Assembly (NCBI GenBank): GCA_966211455.1
Contig: CBIHNI010000002.1
Span: forward strand, 62,001-126,000
Source of the DNA: 21-14-0-10-47-8 sp966211455
GTDB lineage: Bacteria > Bdellovibrionota > Bdellovibrionia > Bdellovibrionales > Bdellovibrionaceae
DNA length: 64,000 nucleotides
Direction: 5' to 3'
The position numbers were made by a program, and so were the translations under genes. Shown piece after piece: positions 8,520 through 16,424 of the stretch. The first letter of the stretch is position 1. Each line of letters opens with the position of its first letter. The notes under the pieces were generated by a model, which saw only the letters and a program-made list of their open reading frames with translations, was not told the origin of the DNA and ran no database searches.

Positions 8520-9374
8520 ATGTTCAAGGCGTTTGCCGTCATTATTTTAGGATTAGCTTTAAGTCCGTCGGTCTTTTCAGACAGTCTTCCGTTTCGGCAG
8601 CTTCGGCTGCTGGGCCATGTGAAGCTTTCAAATACAACCCCTGTCTCTGAGGTTTTTACCACTGGTTACAGTTCCGGGGTCGAAGGCGGTTTGCTGGTCC
8701 CCAAGCAAATTTGGGTTTTCTTGCGCACCGAGCTTCCGAAGAAGAATGGCTGTACGCCAACTGTGCGCATTGAGTTCGGGTCCGAAATGAAAGTGACAAA
8801 CATGGACGAGATCACGAAACCCGCAAATAAATCGAAAAATATCCAGCCCATTTATGGCCCGCCGAAAGGGCGCGTGGGAATGGTCAACGTCACTTACGGT
8901 GCGATGGCCCGGGTTGCAGGCCCCGTCTCCCAGCTGCGATTGGTGAAAAGTTGCGGCTACGATCTCGAGTACACGGTGATCGAACAGATTGATTCGAGAT
9001 ATTTTTCGTCGACGCGAAACCATTTGGATCTTCATGTGAAGATGGGCGAATTGACGGTGTCGAGCGATGCCCCCCAAAGTCAGATCTTGTGGGTGCCGGC
9101 CAATGCGGGTGGGTTGGTTTACTCTGGAACTGTCATCGTCGAAAGCGAAGCTCCACCTTTGGAAGGCCGCAAATGCATTCCCCAGGTGGCGCTTTTATCT
9201 TGGATGGGCACAGTTGATGGGCGCGAGCAATTCGGGTTGATGGGGCTTAAGAACTTTTATCACGGTGGACAGATGATGGCCATGAGCGGTGGAATGCAGC
9301 TTCGTTTAATCGATGATTGCGGTATCAAAGGCCCTTACAAATACTCGCTCAGCGTGATCGGGCCAACCCGGTAG
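8520..9374 (+). CDS. Exported beta-rich protein, unknown function
   Basis: 284 residues; start supported by AAGGAGG seven bases upstream. Signal peptide residues 1-20. The mature part alternates polar and hydrophobic residues and contains four Cys (in KKNGCTPTVRIEF, KSCGYDLEY, RKCIPQVALLSW and DDCGIKGPY). The halves look alike: each has a K/R-x-C-x-P stretch followed by a C-G-Y/I stretch with Y at about +3 to +6, so two copies of one domain of about 130 residues are likely. Function unknown. The stop is immediately followed by the protease gene, so the two may be co-transcribed. Confidence 0.7.
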   Translation: MFKAFAVIILGLALSPSVFSDSLPFRQLRLLGHVKLSNTTPVSEVFTTGYSSGVEGGLLVPKQIWVFLRTELPKKNGCTPTVRIEFGSEMKVTNMDEITKPANKSKNIQPIYGPPKGRVGMVNVTYGAMARVAGPVSQLRLVKSCGYDLEYTVIEQIDSRYFSSTRNHLDLHVKMGELTVSSDAPQSQILWVPANAGGLVYSGTVIVESEAPPLEGRKCIPQVALLSWMGTVDGREQFGLMGLKNFYHGGQMMAMSGGMQLRLIDDCGIKGPYKYSLSVIGPTR

Positions 9375-9380
9375 GTGGCT

Positions 9381-10175
9381 ATGGAGAAAATCTTTTTTCG
9401 ATTGTTCGCGGTCGCCATTTTGCTTGCCATCGGAGCCGGAGCGGCCAATGGGAAATCCCCGAACAACCAAGGGGTTTTGCAGCAAGCGCTTTATTACGCG
9501 GATTACGTGGCCGAGCAAATGGGCATTGATTTGCCGCCGATCCATTTTCTAGAGGGCACCAGTGAAGCTTATGCGGCGGACAACCAAATCTACATCGGTA
9601 CCGAGCTTGCGAATGAAATGTCGGCGGTGGGGCTTGCGCAAATTATCATGCACGAAGTGGGACATGTGGATCTTGGGCATGTGGGCGAGATCGGTGATCT
9701 TGCGCAGTCCTTGCATGAAAATGGTTTGATTTCATCCGAGGTGTTTTCAGGCATCATGCAAGGGGATGAGATCGCCTCGGATGTTTACGCCGGGATCGCC
9801 GCCTGGATGTTAGAAAATGCGGCGGACACGCCGGAGATCTCGGGTTATTTTGCAAGTTTAAATGAGCCCGCATCGGAGACCCATCCTTCGTCGGCGGATC
9901 GGGTGGCGACAATCGCTTTCGTTATGGATGCTTTGGATGCAGCCCAAGAGCTTGGGATTTTAAATGATGTGATGAACACGACAGAGCTGGCTTCAAATGC
10001 CGAGCCCTCTGCCGAGTCCGGCGCGAATAGCTCTTTTAGCTCGAGTGGTGGTGGTGGAGATTCGGCAGGTGACTCGTCATCGTCAAATTCTTCGGATGCG
10101 AGCTCGGACTCTTCGTCAGATGCGGGCGACGCCGGGGACGGGGGCGGTGGAGATGGCGGCGGGGGCGGCGGCTAA
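9381..10175 (+). CDS. Exported M48-like zinc metalloprotease with low-complexity tail
   Basis: 264 residues from the ATG at 9381 (a GTG at 9375 is also possible). Signal peptide residues 1-24. HEVGH at 91-95 is the zinc-binding and catalytic motif; a third ligand fits E130 in GDEIASD, and HPSSADR at 168-174 is the conserved downstream stretch of the M48 family. There are no membrane segments beyond the signal peptide, so this is a soluble BepA/YfgC-like or short M48 protein. Residues about 205-264 are almost only Ser, Gly and Asp, ending in a poly-Gly run. Role by family: proteolysis of envelope proteins. It follows the 8520 gene with no gap. Confidence 0.8.
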   Translation: MEKIFFRLFAVAILLAIGAGAANGKSPNNQGVLQQALYYADYVAEQMGIDLPPIHFLEGTSEAYAADNQIYIGTELANEMSAVGLAQIIMHEVGHVDLGHVGEIGDLAQSLHENGLISSEVFSGIMQGDEIASDVYAGIAAWMLENAADTPEISGYFASLNEPASETHPSSADRVATIAFVMDALDAAQELGILNDVMNTTELASNAEPSAESGANSSFSSSGGGGDSAGDSSSSNSSDASSDSSSDAGDAGDGGGGDGGGGGG

Positions 10176-10180
10176 ATTCA

Positions 10181-10717
10181 TCACAGCGCAAAGTCATAGG
10201 AGATCGAAACTTTCTGGTCTCCTTGATCTTGCAAAGTGCAATTGGCATCGCCGCAGGGGAGATTGATTTCAGTTTGCGGATCAAGGTTGGCCGGCTTTTG
10301 CGCTTTGGCGTCCTTCAGTGCGCCCAGCAGCTGGCTCTGTTCCCCGTTTTCAAGCAGCTCGAGATTTTTTAAAAGCTTTTCGGCGCGAGCAATCTTCTGG
10401 TTGTCTGCGACCTTGGCAATTTTTGGGCCTTGAAAGGTGAAACCATAATCATAATGAGCGCAGCCGCCAACAACATAAGTCACTTTGGTTCCGTCTTTTA
10501 AAAGAGCTTCGTCCTGAAAATGAACATCCATCAATTTCGAAGGTAAAACCTGAGCGGTGTTTTTCCCTTTGGGATCAAAGATGGATTTTCGCTTTTTCAA
10601 TCCCGCTTCGGTGTATTGGCTGATGTCAGCCGCGCACTCGGTCGCCGAAGGCTTGCGCGGGGGCTGGGTGAAGGCGACTGCAGGAAGAAAAATGATCAAT
10701 GCGAAGATTGTTTTCAT
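10181..10717 (-). CDS. Exported protein, unknown function
   Basis: 178 residues with a signal peptide (1-17). The mature part opens with a Pro/Lys stretch and an isolated Cys (SATECAADI), has GGCAHYDYGF near the middle and GDANCTLQDQGDQ near the C-terminus, where two Cys are close together (LPCGDANC). Probably a periplasmic beta-sandwich with a disulfide. No family recognised. Convergent with the protease gene 5 bases away. Confidence 0.65.
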   Translation of the reverse strand: MKTIFALIIFLPAVAFTQPPRKPSATECAADISQYTEAGLKKRKSIFDPKGKNTAQVLPSKLMDVHFQDEALLKDGTKVTYVVGGCAHYDYGFTFQGPKIAKVADNQKIARAEKLLKNLELLENGEQSQLLGALKDAKAQKPANLDPQTEINLPCGDANCTLQDQGDQKVSISYDFAL

Positions 10718-10786
10718 CAGATGATGTTAGGAAAGCCGCGCGATGTTTGTCAATCTGTGCGGCTTTGGTTGAGAGAAGGGGGCGAC

Positions 10787-11077
10787 TTACCAGGCACAGG
10801 TGTAGGTCGCTTTGTAATAGCTTAAGACGATATTTGCCCATTGATTGCATTCATTGGCATGTATTTGGAGAACCTGTACCCGCATGTCTGGGCTGAGAGA
10901 TTGGCAGAGCTGATCTGCCTCTCGTTTTGCCAGGCCTTCGGCGCAAGAGCAGGAGCTTTCGTCGTTGTTCTTGATCCGAATGTCGCAGTTTTTTTCGATC
11001 ACATAAGTTTCCGCGAACGAAATCGAGCTCAGGAAAGTTACGGCCAGCAGTATCAGTTTAAAGATGAATGTTTTCAT
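10787..11077 (-). CDS. Small exported Cys-rich protein
   Basis: 96 residues from the ATG at 11077; that ATG overlaps the stop of the upstream gene as ATGA, which decides the start. Signal peptide about residues 1-22. The mature 70 residues hold six Cys (NCDIRI, CSCAEG, LCQS, ECNQ, TCAW), enough for three disulfides. Second gene of a two-gene operon with 11074-11574. Function unknown. Confidence 0.65.
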   Translation of the reverse strand: MKTFIFKLILLAVTFLSSISFAETYVIEKNCDIRIKNNDESSCSCAEGLAKREADQLCQSLSPDMRVQVLQIHANECNQWANIVLSYYKATYTCAW

Positions 11078-11574
11078 GGCGTCGTCGGGCACTGGGCGTA
11101 GTGGTTGAATGTGATCTTGCTAGCTTGTCCCAGGTTTGCGAGCATGGCTGTTTCTTGCAGTGTCAGACCTTCTTGTCCTTGAGTATGAAGAGTATGAATG
11201 TTGACCACTCTTGGATCGGTGCTGCCTACGTCAAGATCCGGAAAGGAAACGTTGGCCTCGGCCGGATACTGGCGAGTGATCTTGAATCTGTAGCTTTCGG
11301 AGGGAACTTGCTGGGGTGCTTGATAGAAATAAGAGGATCGCACGTCCAAGGCGTTCATGAATCTTTTCAGGCTAAATATGTAAAGCGCCGTGTCTGGTGC
11401 AAGGAAGTGAAAGGCATAGCAGCCTTCGGGTGTTCCCGGTGAACGCGTGAAGAAGGTTGCAAAGGTTTGGGGAATATCGATCCGTATATCTTTATCAGGT
11501 TGAGTCTGTGGTCGTGCAAAGCTTGTGATGGGTAGGCTTGCGGCGATCAGGATCCGTAAGATCTGGGTTTTCAT
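11074..11574 (-). CDS. Exported protein, unknown function
   Basis: 166 residues; AAGGAG stands nine bases before the ATG. Signal peptide residues 1-20. The mature part has one Cys pair at a distance (EGCYAF and AQCPTTP at the end). No family recognised. It leads a two-gene operon with the Cys-rich protein downstream (ATGA overlap). The upstream region (11599-11618) holds a 7-bp inverted repeat, TCCTTCC-N6-GGAAGGA. Confidence 0.65.
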   Translation of the reverse strand: MKTQILRILIAASLPITSFARPQTQPDKDIRIDIPQTFATFFTRSPGTPEGCYAFHFLAPDTALYIFSLKRFMNALDVRSSYFYQAPQQVPSESYRFKITRQYPAEANVSFPDLDVGSTDPRVVNIHTLHTQGQEGLTLQETAMLANLGQASKITFNHYAQCPTTP

Positions 11575-11655
11575 TTTGGTTTCTCCTTGTTTATTGTTTC
11601 CTTCCGAAATTGGAAGGAGTCTTTTTCATGCATTTGGATTTAGACCGAAATGACG

Positions 11656-11680
11656 TTGAATAAAATCGAATTGTATTCAA
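11656..11680. promoter_or_regulatory. LysR-type box (T-N11-A)
   Basis: TTGAATA, 11 bases, TATTCAA: a perfect 7-bp inverted repeat with the T-N11-A geometry of LysR-family binding sites. It lies 14 bases before the start of the LysR gene, so autoregulation is likely; it could also control the divergent exported-protein operon starting at 11574. Confidence 0.6.
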
Positions 11681-11687
11681 TAACTGG

Positions 11688-11699
11688 TTCCTTATGGAA
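11688..11699. promoter_or_regulatory. Palindromic motif over the LysR start codon
   Basis: TTCCTTATGGAA, a near-perfect palindrome that contains the ATG of the LysR gene. A one-mismatch copy (TTCCATATGGAA, 12859-12870) covers the start codon of the nearby XRE regulator, which suggests a common operator. Confidence 0.4.
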
Positions 11700-12563
11700 A
11701 CCAATAGACTTCGACAATTTTGCGTCGTGTACGAAACCAAGAATCTGCGAAAAGCGGCCGAGCTGCTTTTTCTTTCCCACAGTGCGCTTTCCAAATCTTT
11801 AAAGGTGTTGCAAGAAGAGATCGGCATCCAGCTGCTCGAGCAAGACGGTCGCGGCATCGTGATCACCGAAGCCGGGAAGGAATTTGTCAACAAGGCGCAG
11901 GCGCTTTTGGATTTGGAAAAGCAGATCCTGACCCCTGCGACCGAGGTGGGTGCGCATTTTCGCGTTGGATCTTTCGAATCCTTTAGCACGCATTTGCTGG
12001 GCTCCAAGTGGGGCCAGTACTTTCCGGAAAGCCCGCTACAGATTCACGATCTTTCGGGCGGGACCTTGGAAAAAGCGGTGGCTGATGGGGTGATCGATGC
12101 GGCCATCACATATGAACCGGTGCCGACCCGCGATGTGGAGCTTTTGCATTTAGGGAAAGTCAGCATGGGGATTTACCATCGCAAAGGTTTTTTTAAAAAG
12201 ACGGAACTGTCCGAGCTTCCGTTTGTGGCGCCCCTGATCCCGTCGGTGGGGATGCCTTCTTCGGCCAAAGGATTGGATGGATGGCCCGAACACGAATTTC
12301 CACGTCATGTGAAATACCGTGTTGACCTGATGGAGTCGGGCTTAGCGCTGGTGCGCTCGGGGGTGGCTGCGATTTTTGTTCCGGATTTTGTGGCGCGTGC
12401 GCAGAACGTCTCGATGTCAGAAGATTTTAAACTGGTGGAAAGAGATCTGCCAAAAGGGATGAAGAAAGTGGAGCGACGGATTTTTTTAGTCGTGAAGCCA
12501 TCGCGCCAGAAAGAAAAAAATGTTGTGAGTTTGATTCGAATGATCAAGGCCGAATGTCTCTAG
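11694..12563 (+). CDS. LysR-family transcriptional regulator
   Basis: 289 residues, typical length. Residues 1-60 form the winged helix-turn-helix (LRQFCVVYETKNLRKAAELL then SHSALSKSLKVLQEEIG), and residues 85-285 the periplasmic-binding-like effector domain (FRVGSFESF, then AAITYEPVP). The effector is unknown. A LysR box lies just upstream, so it probably controls itself and perhaps the divergent genes. An 11-bp inverted repeat (12542-12552 with 12573-12583) overlaps the 3' end and may end the transcript, although no T-run follows. Confidence 0.9.
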   Translation: METNRLRQFCVVYETKNLRKAAELLFLSHSALSKSLKVLQEEIGIQLLEQDGRGIVITEAGKEFVNKAQALLDLEKQILTPATEVGAHFRVGSFESFSTHLLGSKWGQYFPESPLQIHDLSGGTLEKAVADGVIDAAITYEPVPTRDVELLHLGKVSMGIYHRKGFFKKTELSELPFVAPLIPSVGMPSSAKGLDGWPEHEFPRHVKYRVDLMESGLALVRSGVAAIFVPDFVARAQNVSMSEDFKLVERDLPKGMKKVERRIFLVVKPSRQKEKNVVSLIRMIKAECL

Positions 12564-12583
12564 AGAAAGGGACGGCCTTGATC
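12542..12583. terminator. Hairpin at the LysR 3' end
   Basis: GATCAAGGCCG and CGGCCTTGATC form a perfect 11-bp stem around a 20-base loop that includes the LysR stop codon. It sits between convergent regulator genes. A T-run is missing on both strands, so it may be a stabilising or Rho-assisted end and not a classic terminator. Confidence 0.4.
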
Positions 12584-12597
12584 TTGGAATTGAGATC

Positions 12598-12864
12598 TTA
12601 AGCCGATTTTCTATTTTTATAAACGCGAGCTTCGATTTCGCGGCGCGAATCTTCGAGCATCACGTCGACCACGTCTTCTTTCTTCACTTTCAAGAGCTTT
12701 AAGATCGCTCCGAAAGAGTGCGACGGCGGTGCGCACAGTCCGCGTTCGTAGTTCGACACGTACTGGGTGTGGATACCGACTTTTTCAGCGATATCTTTTT
12801 GACTAAGTCCTAGCTCGACACGAGCTTCTTTTAAAAATATTCCGAGTTTTTGAAATGGTTCCAT
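12598..12864 (-). CDS. XRE-family helix-turn-helix regulator
   Basis: 88 residues. Residues 8-62 are a Cro/CI-type HTH: LKEARVELGLSQKDIAEKVG, HTQYVSNYERG and the final helix FGAILKLLKVKKEDVV. The last 25 residues are charged (RREIEARVYKNRKSA) and may help dimerise. The start codon lies in the perfect palindrome TTCCATATGGAA, so it may repress itself by blocking initiation. No toxin or phage gene is adjacent; it is convergent with the LysR gene. Confidence 0.85.
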   Translation of the reverse strand: MEPFQKLGIFLKEARVELGLSQKDIAEKVGIHTQYVSNYERGLCAPPSHSFGAILKLLKVKKEDVVDVMLEDSRREIEARVYKNRKSA

Positions 12865-12870
12865 ATGGAA
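12859..12870. promoter_or_regulatory. Perfect palindrome over the XRE start codon
   Basis: TTCCATATGGAA, 12 bp, self-complementary, containing the ATG of the XRE gene on the minus strand. It matches the motif over the LysR start codon at 11 of 12 positions. Confidence 0.45.
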
Positions 12871-13037
12871 TTATTAAGCTTTGCTTTAGGGGAATGTGCA
12901 AGAACAATCCGAGAAAGGTCTAGTTTTGCTGAAAGAACTCTCAAAATCTGTCGAATTGCAAATGATTGAAGCATAAGGATGCTGCCAATTTCATCACTGG
13001 CGGCAACGATGCGAATCAGTCAGAATGAAATCACAAG

Positions 13038-13817
13038 ATGAACACATCCTTATCGATCCTTTTTTTGATTTTGGCGCTTTTGCTGATCAAGTTTGTGATC
13101 TTTTTTGTGCTTCCGTATTTTGTGTTTTGGAAATGGATGCCGGCAAGATTTCGCAATTTCAAAATTCAAAATCCCGAGCGCCAAAAGCCGCAATTGATTT
13201 TGGAAATCAAATATTCGATGCTGACGATTTTGATTCAGGCTTTCGCCTTTTGGTTGATTTATCTGGGCGTGCAGGCTGGGTATTTTCATCTTGACTGGGG
13301 ATTTGGATCCTTTGGGTATTGGAACGAAGCGATTGCATTTCTGGTCTACACGGTCTTTTATGATGCTTACTTTTACTGGTCGCATCGTTTTTTGCATTTG
13401 CCTTGGTTCTATAAAAATGTGCACGTGATTCACCATCGCTCTTTGAATCCGACTCCGTTTGCGTCTTTTTCTTTTCATCCCGTGGAAGCGGTTGTGAATC
13501 TGCTTTATTTTTTTCCGTTCGTGTATTTCTGTTCGATGAGTCTAGAGACGGCGATTGTGCTTTTACTGCTAACGGATTTTAGCAATTTGATGGGGCATTT
13601 GGGCTATGATTTGATTCCGCGCCAGTCACGCACCAAATGGTGGGGCAGCTGGCTGACGACGCCGACTCATCATAATATGCATCATCAGTATTCGCGTTCG
13701 AACTTTGGATTGTATTGGAAGGGTTGGGATCAGTATTTTAGAACCCTGCATCCAAACACCGACGAAGAGTTTTATCGAGTCAAAGATCAAGGCAAGGTCA
13801 CGGCAGGTAGACCTTGA
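13038..13817 (+). CDS. Fatty acid hydroxylase-superfamily membrane protein
   Basis: 259 residues with four or so membrane segments (1-30, 58-82, 96-112, 150-180). The three histidine boxes of the superfamily are present: H116-x3-H120 (WSHRFLH), H129-x2-HH (HVIHH) and H-x2-HH (HHNMHHQ) near 213. These bind a di-iron centre that hydroxylates or desaturates lipids such as sterols, fatty acids or carotenoids. The substrate cannot be told from the sequence. Its last 20 bases overlap the convergent acyltransferase gene, which suggests both act on lipids. Confidence 0.88.
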   Translation: MNTSLSILFLILALLLIKFVIFFVLPYFVFWKWMPARFRNFKIQNPERQKPQLILEIKYSMLTILIQAFAFWLIYLGVQAGYFHLDWGFGSFGYWNEAIAFLVYTVFYDAYFYWSHRFLHLPWFYKNVHVIHHRSLNPTPFASFSFHPVEAVVNLLYFFPFVYFCSMSLETAIVLLLLTDFSNLMGHLGYDLIPRQSRTKWWGSWLTTPTHHNMHHQYSRSNFGLYWKGWDQYFRTLHPNTDEEFYRVKDQGKVTAGRP

Positions 13818-14805
13818 TTTTTGCTTCCCAGGCTTTGATCAGCTTGTTGGGATCGACTGGAAATGTCGGGTAAAGCCGAAGGCCTAAATTCAGGCTGTCA
13901 TTCCAAATAATCGCCGAAGCGCCGATCGGGTGTGAAAGAATAGTGTTCGCTAAAAATGCCAGCTGAGATTCTTGATTGCAGGTCCATTCGCCCAAATTGG
14001 TGAAGGTTCCGACATAATGAGTGTTGGAAAGATTCTGAATGGCGATCTTTTCAACTGCCGATTCGGGAAGTACTTTTCCCAGCATTTGCCACCACCAAGT
14101 TCCCCAATGCTTTTTTTGTTTCAAAGACTGCGAAATTTTTCGATGCACGTCTTGTAGATTTTGTTTGTGGGTCACATCGATGGTGAAATTTGAAACATAA
14201 TTTCTTTTGGTGTTCAGATCATTGGGATCCAAGCCAAGCTCGCGGCGCATATTCACAGGGATCCACCAAGATTTCGGTTTTTCATCGAAGTGAAAGCTTT
14301 CCGCGATGGTCTGATGAAGGCTGCGAAAAAGTAAGCTGTTCCACGAGACATTTTGTGATTGAGCCGCCCGCTTCAGTTGCTGGGTTTCTACTTTCGAAAA
14401 GTGAAGTGTGGCATGCTGGGTTGTGGGCGTTTGCGCTTTTTGAAATTGAAAGGGCCAGATGTTTTCTTTTCTGGGTCGCGTCCAATACAAAAACAGCAGG
14501 ACATTTCTAAAGTAGATCCAGCGTGAGATCGGCTGCGGTTTGGTGGTCGGAACCAGAACTTGGATCTGCCAGCCTTTTTGCCCGGCGATGGTGAAAAGAG
14601 CGCCGGCGCCATCGGCCTTTTCGTGTGGGAAAAAGATTTGCTCGGTTTTTTGGTTTGTTTTGATTTCAAACAAAATATCCGCGGGCTCTTGGTGCCTGCG
14701 ATAAATTTCGAACCATTGACCGATATAGTCTCTTTCTTTGCTTGGCATGATTTGAGTTTGGGCTTTGTTTCCGGCAACGTCAATTTTTTGCTGCTGCAGG
14801 CTCAT
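13798..14805 (-). CDS. CAT-fold acyltransferase, condensation/wax-ester-synthase-like
   Basis: 335 residues, no signal peptide. H61-x3-D65-G66 (HEKADGAG) is the active-site motif of the chloramphenicol-acetyltransferase fold, used by condensation domains and wax-ester/diacylglycerol synthases; the usual first His of HHxxxDG is Pro here. PVNMRRELG near 185 fits the conserved PVNxR stretch of these enzymes, and NTHYVGTFTNLG near 270 fits the later part of the active-site tunnel. Likely reaction: transfer of an acyl group to an alcohol or amine. Acceptor unknown. Confidence 0.65.
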   Translation of the reverse strand: MSLQQQKIDVAGNKAQTQIMPSKERDYIGQWFEIYRRHQEPADILFEIKTNQKTEQIFFPHEKADGAGALFTIAGQKGWQIQVLVPTTKPQPISRWIYFRNVLLFLYWTRPRKENIWPFQFQKAQTPTTQHATLHFSKVETQQLKRAAQSQNVSWNSLLFRSLHQTIAESFHFDEKPKSWWIPVNMRRELGLDPNDLNTKRNYVSNFTIDVTHKQNLQDVHRKISQSLKQKKHWGTWWWQMLGKVLPESAVEKIAIQNLSNTHYVGTFTNLGEWTCNQESQLAFLANTILSHPIGASAIIWNDSLNLGLRLYPTFPVDPNKLIKAWEAKIKVYLP

Positions 14806-15247
14806 CTCGATTCAGCCGTGATCACCGCCGCTACGGCGGTCACATGAGTCCAGCATCAAAATGGACTGTTTGCTAGCGATCAACTCTAACTAGGGATGTC
14901 TGAGGGGCTGTGTTCTTGCAAATCGAATCTAATTCCAAAATTTAGAAATATTTTTTCGCACAGAATAAGAAAATAAAAATTAGTCAGAGTATTTTTATTT
15001 TCCTTGACGCATATTTCGGCATCGTCAAATGCCTGTTACGCTTCAGCATTCGATTGTTGGACTTGAATTTTCAAAAAACAAATTTGCGTGGCGTATAGAG
15101 CAGATTTACGCGTCTGATCGCGTTTTCGAATCATGCGTGCGACCTACTAAAACCACATCTTTAAAACCTGTGATATGACCATCTCACATTTCAAGAACTG
15201 AAATGCATTCGGCGAAATGGACCGAAGGAAAACGGAAAGGATTTCGA
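14806..15247. other. AT-rich intergenic stretch with one palindromic repeat
   Basis: No convincing gene. It holds one copy of the 21-base repeat (14822-14842) and, from about 14930 to 15010, an AT-rich part. TTGACG at about 15004 could be a -35 element for the HNH gene, but no matching -10 is clear. Confidence 0.4.
14822..14842. repeat. Palindromic repeat, copy 1
   Basis: TCACCGCCG-CTA-CGGCGGTCA: a 21-base GC-rich element with a 7-bp stem (ACCGCCG/CGGCGGT) and a 3-base loop. An identical copy lies at 16103-16123 inside the HNH gene. Resembles REP-type elements in design. Confidence 0.65.
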
Positions 15248-16411
15248 ATGCAAAAACAAATGTCTCTAGGTTCGCAAAACTCTCTCGAGGTAAAAGGATC
15301 TCCACAAACGCAAATTTCTTTGCCACTGCAAAGCTCAACGCCAGCACAAACGCTAGACCATAAGCTTCGCGCCATGGTTCAGACTGAGCGCAAGATTACG
15401 CTTGATATTTTGCTGTTGATTCAAACTTTTGCCATCACCCAAAGTTATCTCGAGCTTGGCTTTTCAAGTCTGTTTGATTACCTTACGCAGGGTATTGGGT
15501 ATTCCGAAGGCTCCGCCCAAAGACGGATTGCTTCCGCAAAGCTTTTAAAACAAGTACCTGAAATCAGATCCGAGATTCAGGATGGAAAAATCAATCTGAC
15601 TCAGATGGCGCTTGCGCAAACGGCGATCAACCAACAAGAAAAGTCTACGAAACAGAAAATCTCAGCCCCTCAGAAAGCTCAGATCTTAGCAAAGCTAAAA
15701 TCAAAAAACACATTTGAGACCAAACGTTTACTGCAAACCGAGCTTTCAAGCTATGACCCGACACCAAAAACTTGGGTCAATCCAAGCCAAGACGGCGTAT
15801 CGGTCATGCTGAATTTTACCAAAGAGCAATGGCTACAGGTGCAAGAGCTTTTAGCGATGAGCTCGCATAAAGTGCCCGATCAAAAGCTTGAATCCTTGCT
15901 GCTACGACTTGCCGAACAAGAACGAAGAAAGCGTTTGGGAAAAGCCGAAATAGAAACTGGAAAGGTTCAGGTAAAAACTGGAAACGCTACGGTAAAAGTT
16001 AGGAAGACTGAGGAACAAGTAACAGCCGCAAGTCGAGGCGAAAAGACCTCAGACAAAATGGCGGCAGTAGCTTCGAAAGATCGCAAAACGGATAAAACCA
16101 TGTCACCGCCGCTACGGCGGTCAAAGTCTTTGGTTGATTGCCTGCAGTCGGCAGTGGGATCAAGATCAAATCGCAAAAAATACATTCCAGCTGCCGTCAG
16201 GCGACAGGTTTTGGCGAAGGCTGGCAATCAGTGTCAGTTTGTTTCACCCATGACTGGACTCAGATGCGCGAGCCGACACTTTTTGCAGACGGAACACAAA
16301 ATGCCTGTCTCACTTGGTGGAACGAACTCCATCCAGAATCTTCGGGCTTTTTGTCAGCCGCATAATTTCTTGGCGGCAAAGCAAGAAGGTGTGAGTTGCC
16401 TGCTTGAATAA
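15248..16411 (+). CDS. HNH endonuclease (DUF222-like)
   Basis: 387 residues from the ATG at 15248, preceded by GGAAAGGA; an ATG at 15203 lies upstream of it without a ribosome site. Residues about 40-180 form the helical DUF222-like part (TERKITLDILLLIQTFAITQ and SAQRRIASAKLL). The HNH fold is at the C-terminus: RQVLAKAGNQCQF, C in GLRCASRHFLQTEH, PVSLGGTNSIQNL and CQPHN. Between them is a charged linker (about 225-300) that includes the residues encoded by repeat copy 2 (MSPPLRRSKS). Such genes are frequent and mobile in this group. DNA nicking is inferred from the motif; its target is unknown. Confidence 0.8.
   Translation: MQKQMSLGSQNSLEVKGSPQTQISLPLQSSTPAQTLDHKLRAMVQTERKITLDILLLIQTFAITQSYLELGFSSLFDYLTQGIGYSEGSAQRRIASAKLLKQVPEIRSEIQDGKINLTQMALAQTAINQQEKSTKQKISAPQKAQILAKLKSKNTFETKRLLQTELSSYDPTPKTWVNPSQDGVSVMLNFTKEQWLQVQELLAMSSHKVPDQKLESLLLRLAEQERRKRLGKAEIETGKVQVKTGNATVKVRKTEEQVTAASRGEKTSDKMAAVASKDRKTDKTMSPPLRRSKSLVDCLQSAVGSRSNRKKYIPAAVRRQVLAKAGNQCQFVSPMTGLRCASRHFLQTEHKMPVSLGGTNSIQNLRAFCQPHNFLAAKQEGVSCLLE
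16103..16123. repeat. Palindromic repeat, copy 2, inside the HNH gene
   Basis: Identical to 14822-14842 over 21 bases. Read in frame it adds the residues SPPLRRS to the linker of the HNH protein. Confidence 0.65.
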
Positions 16412-16424
16412 TGATACTTGGCTT

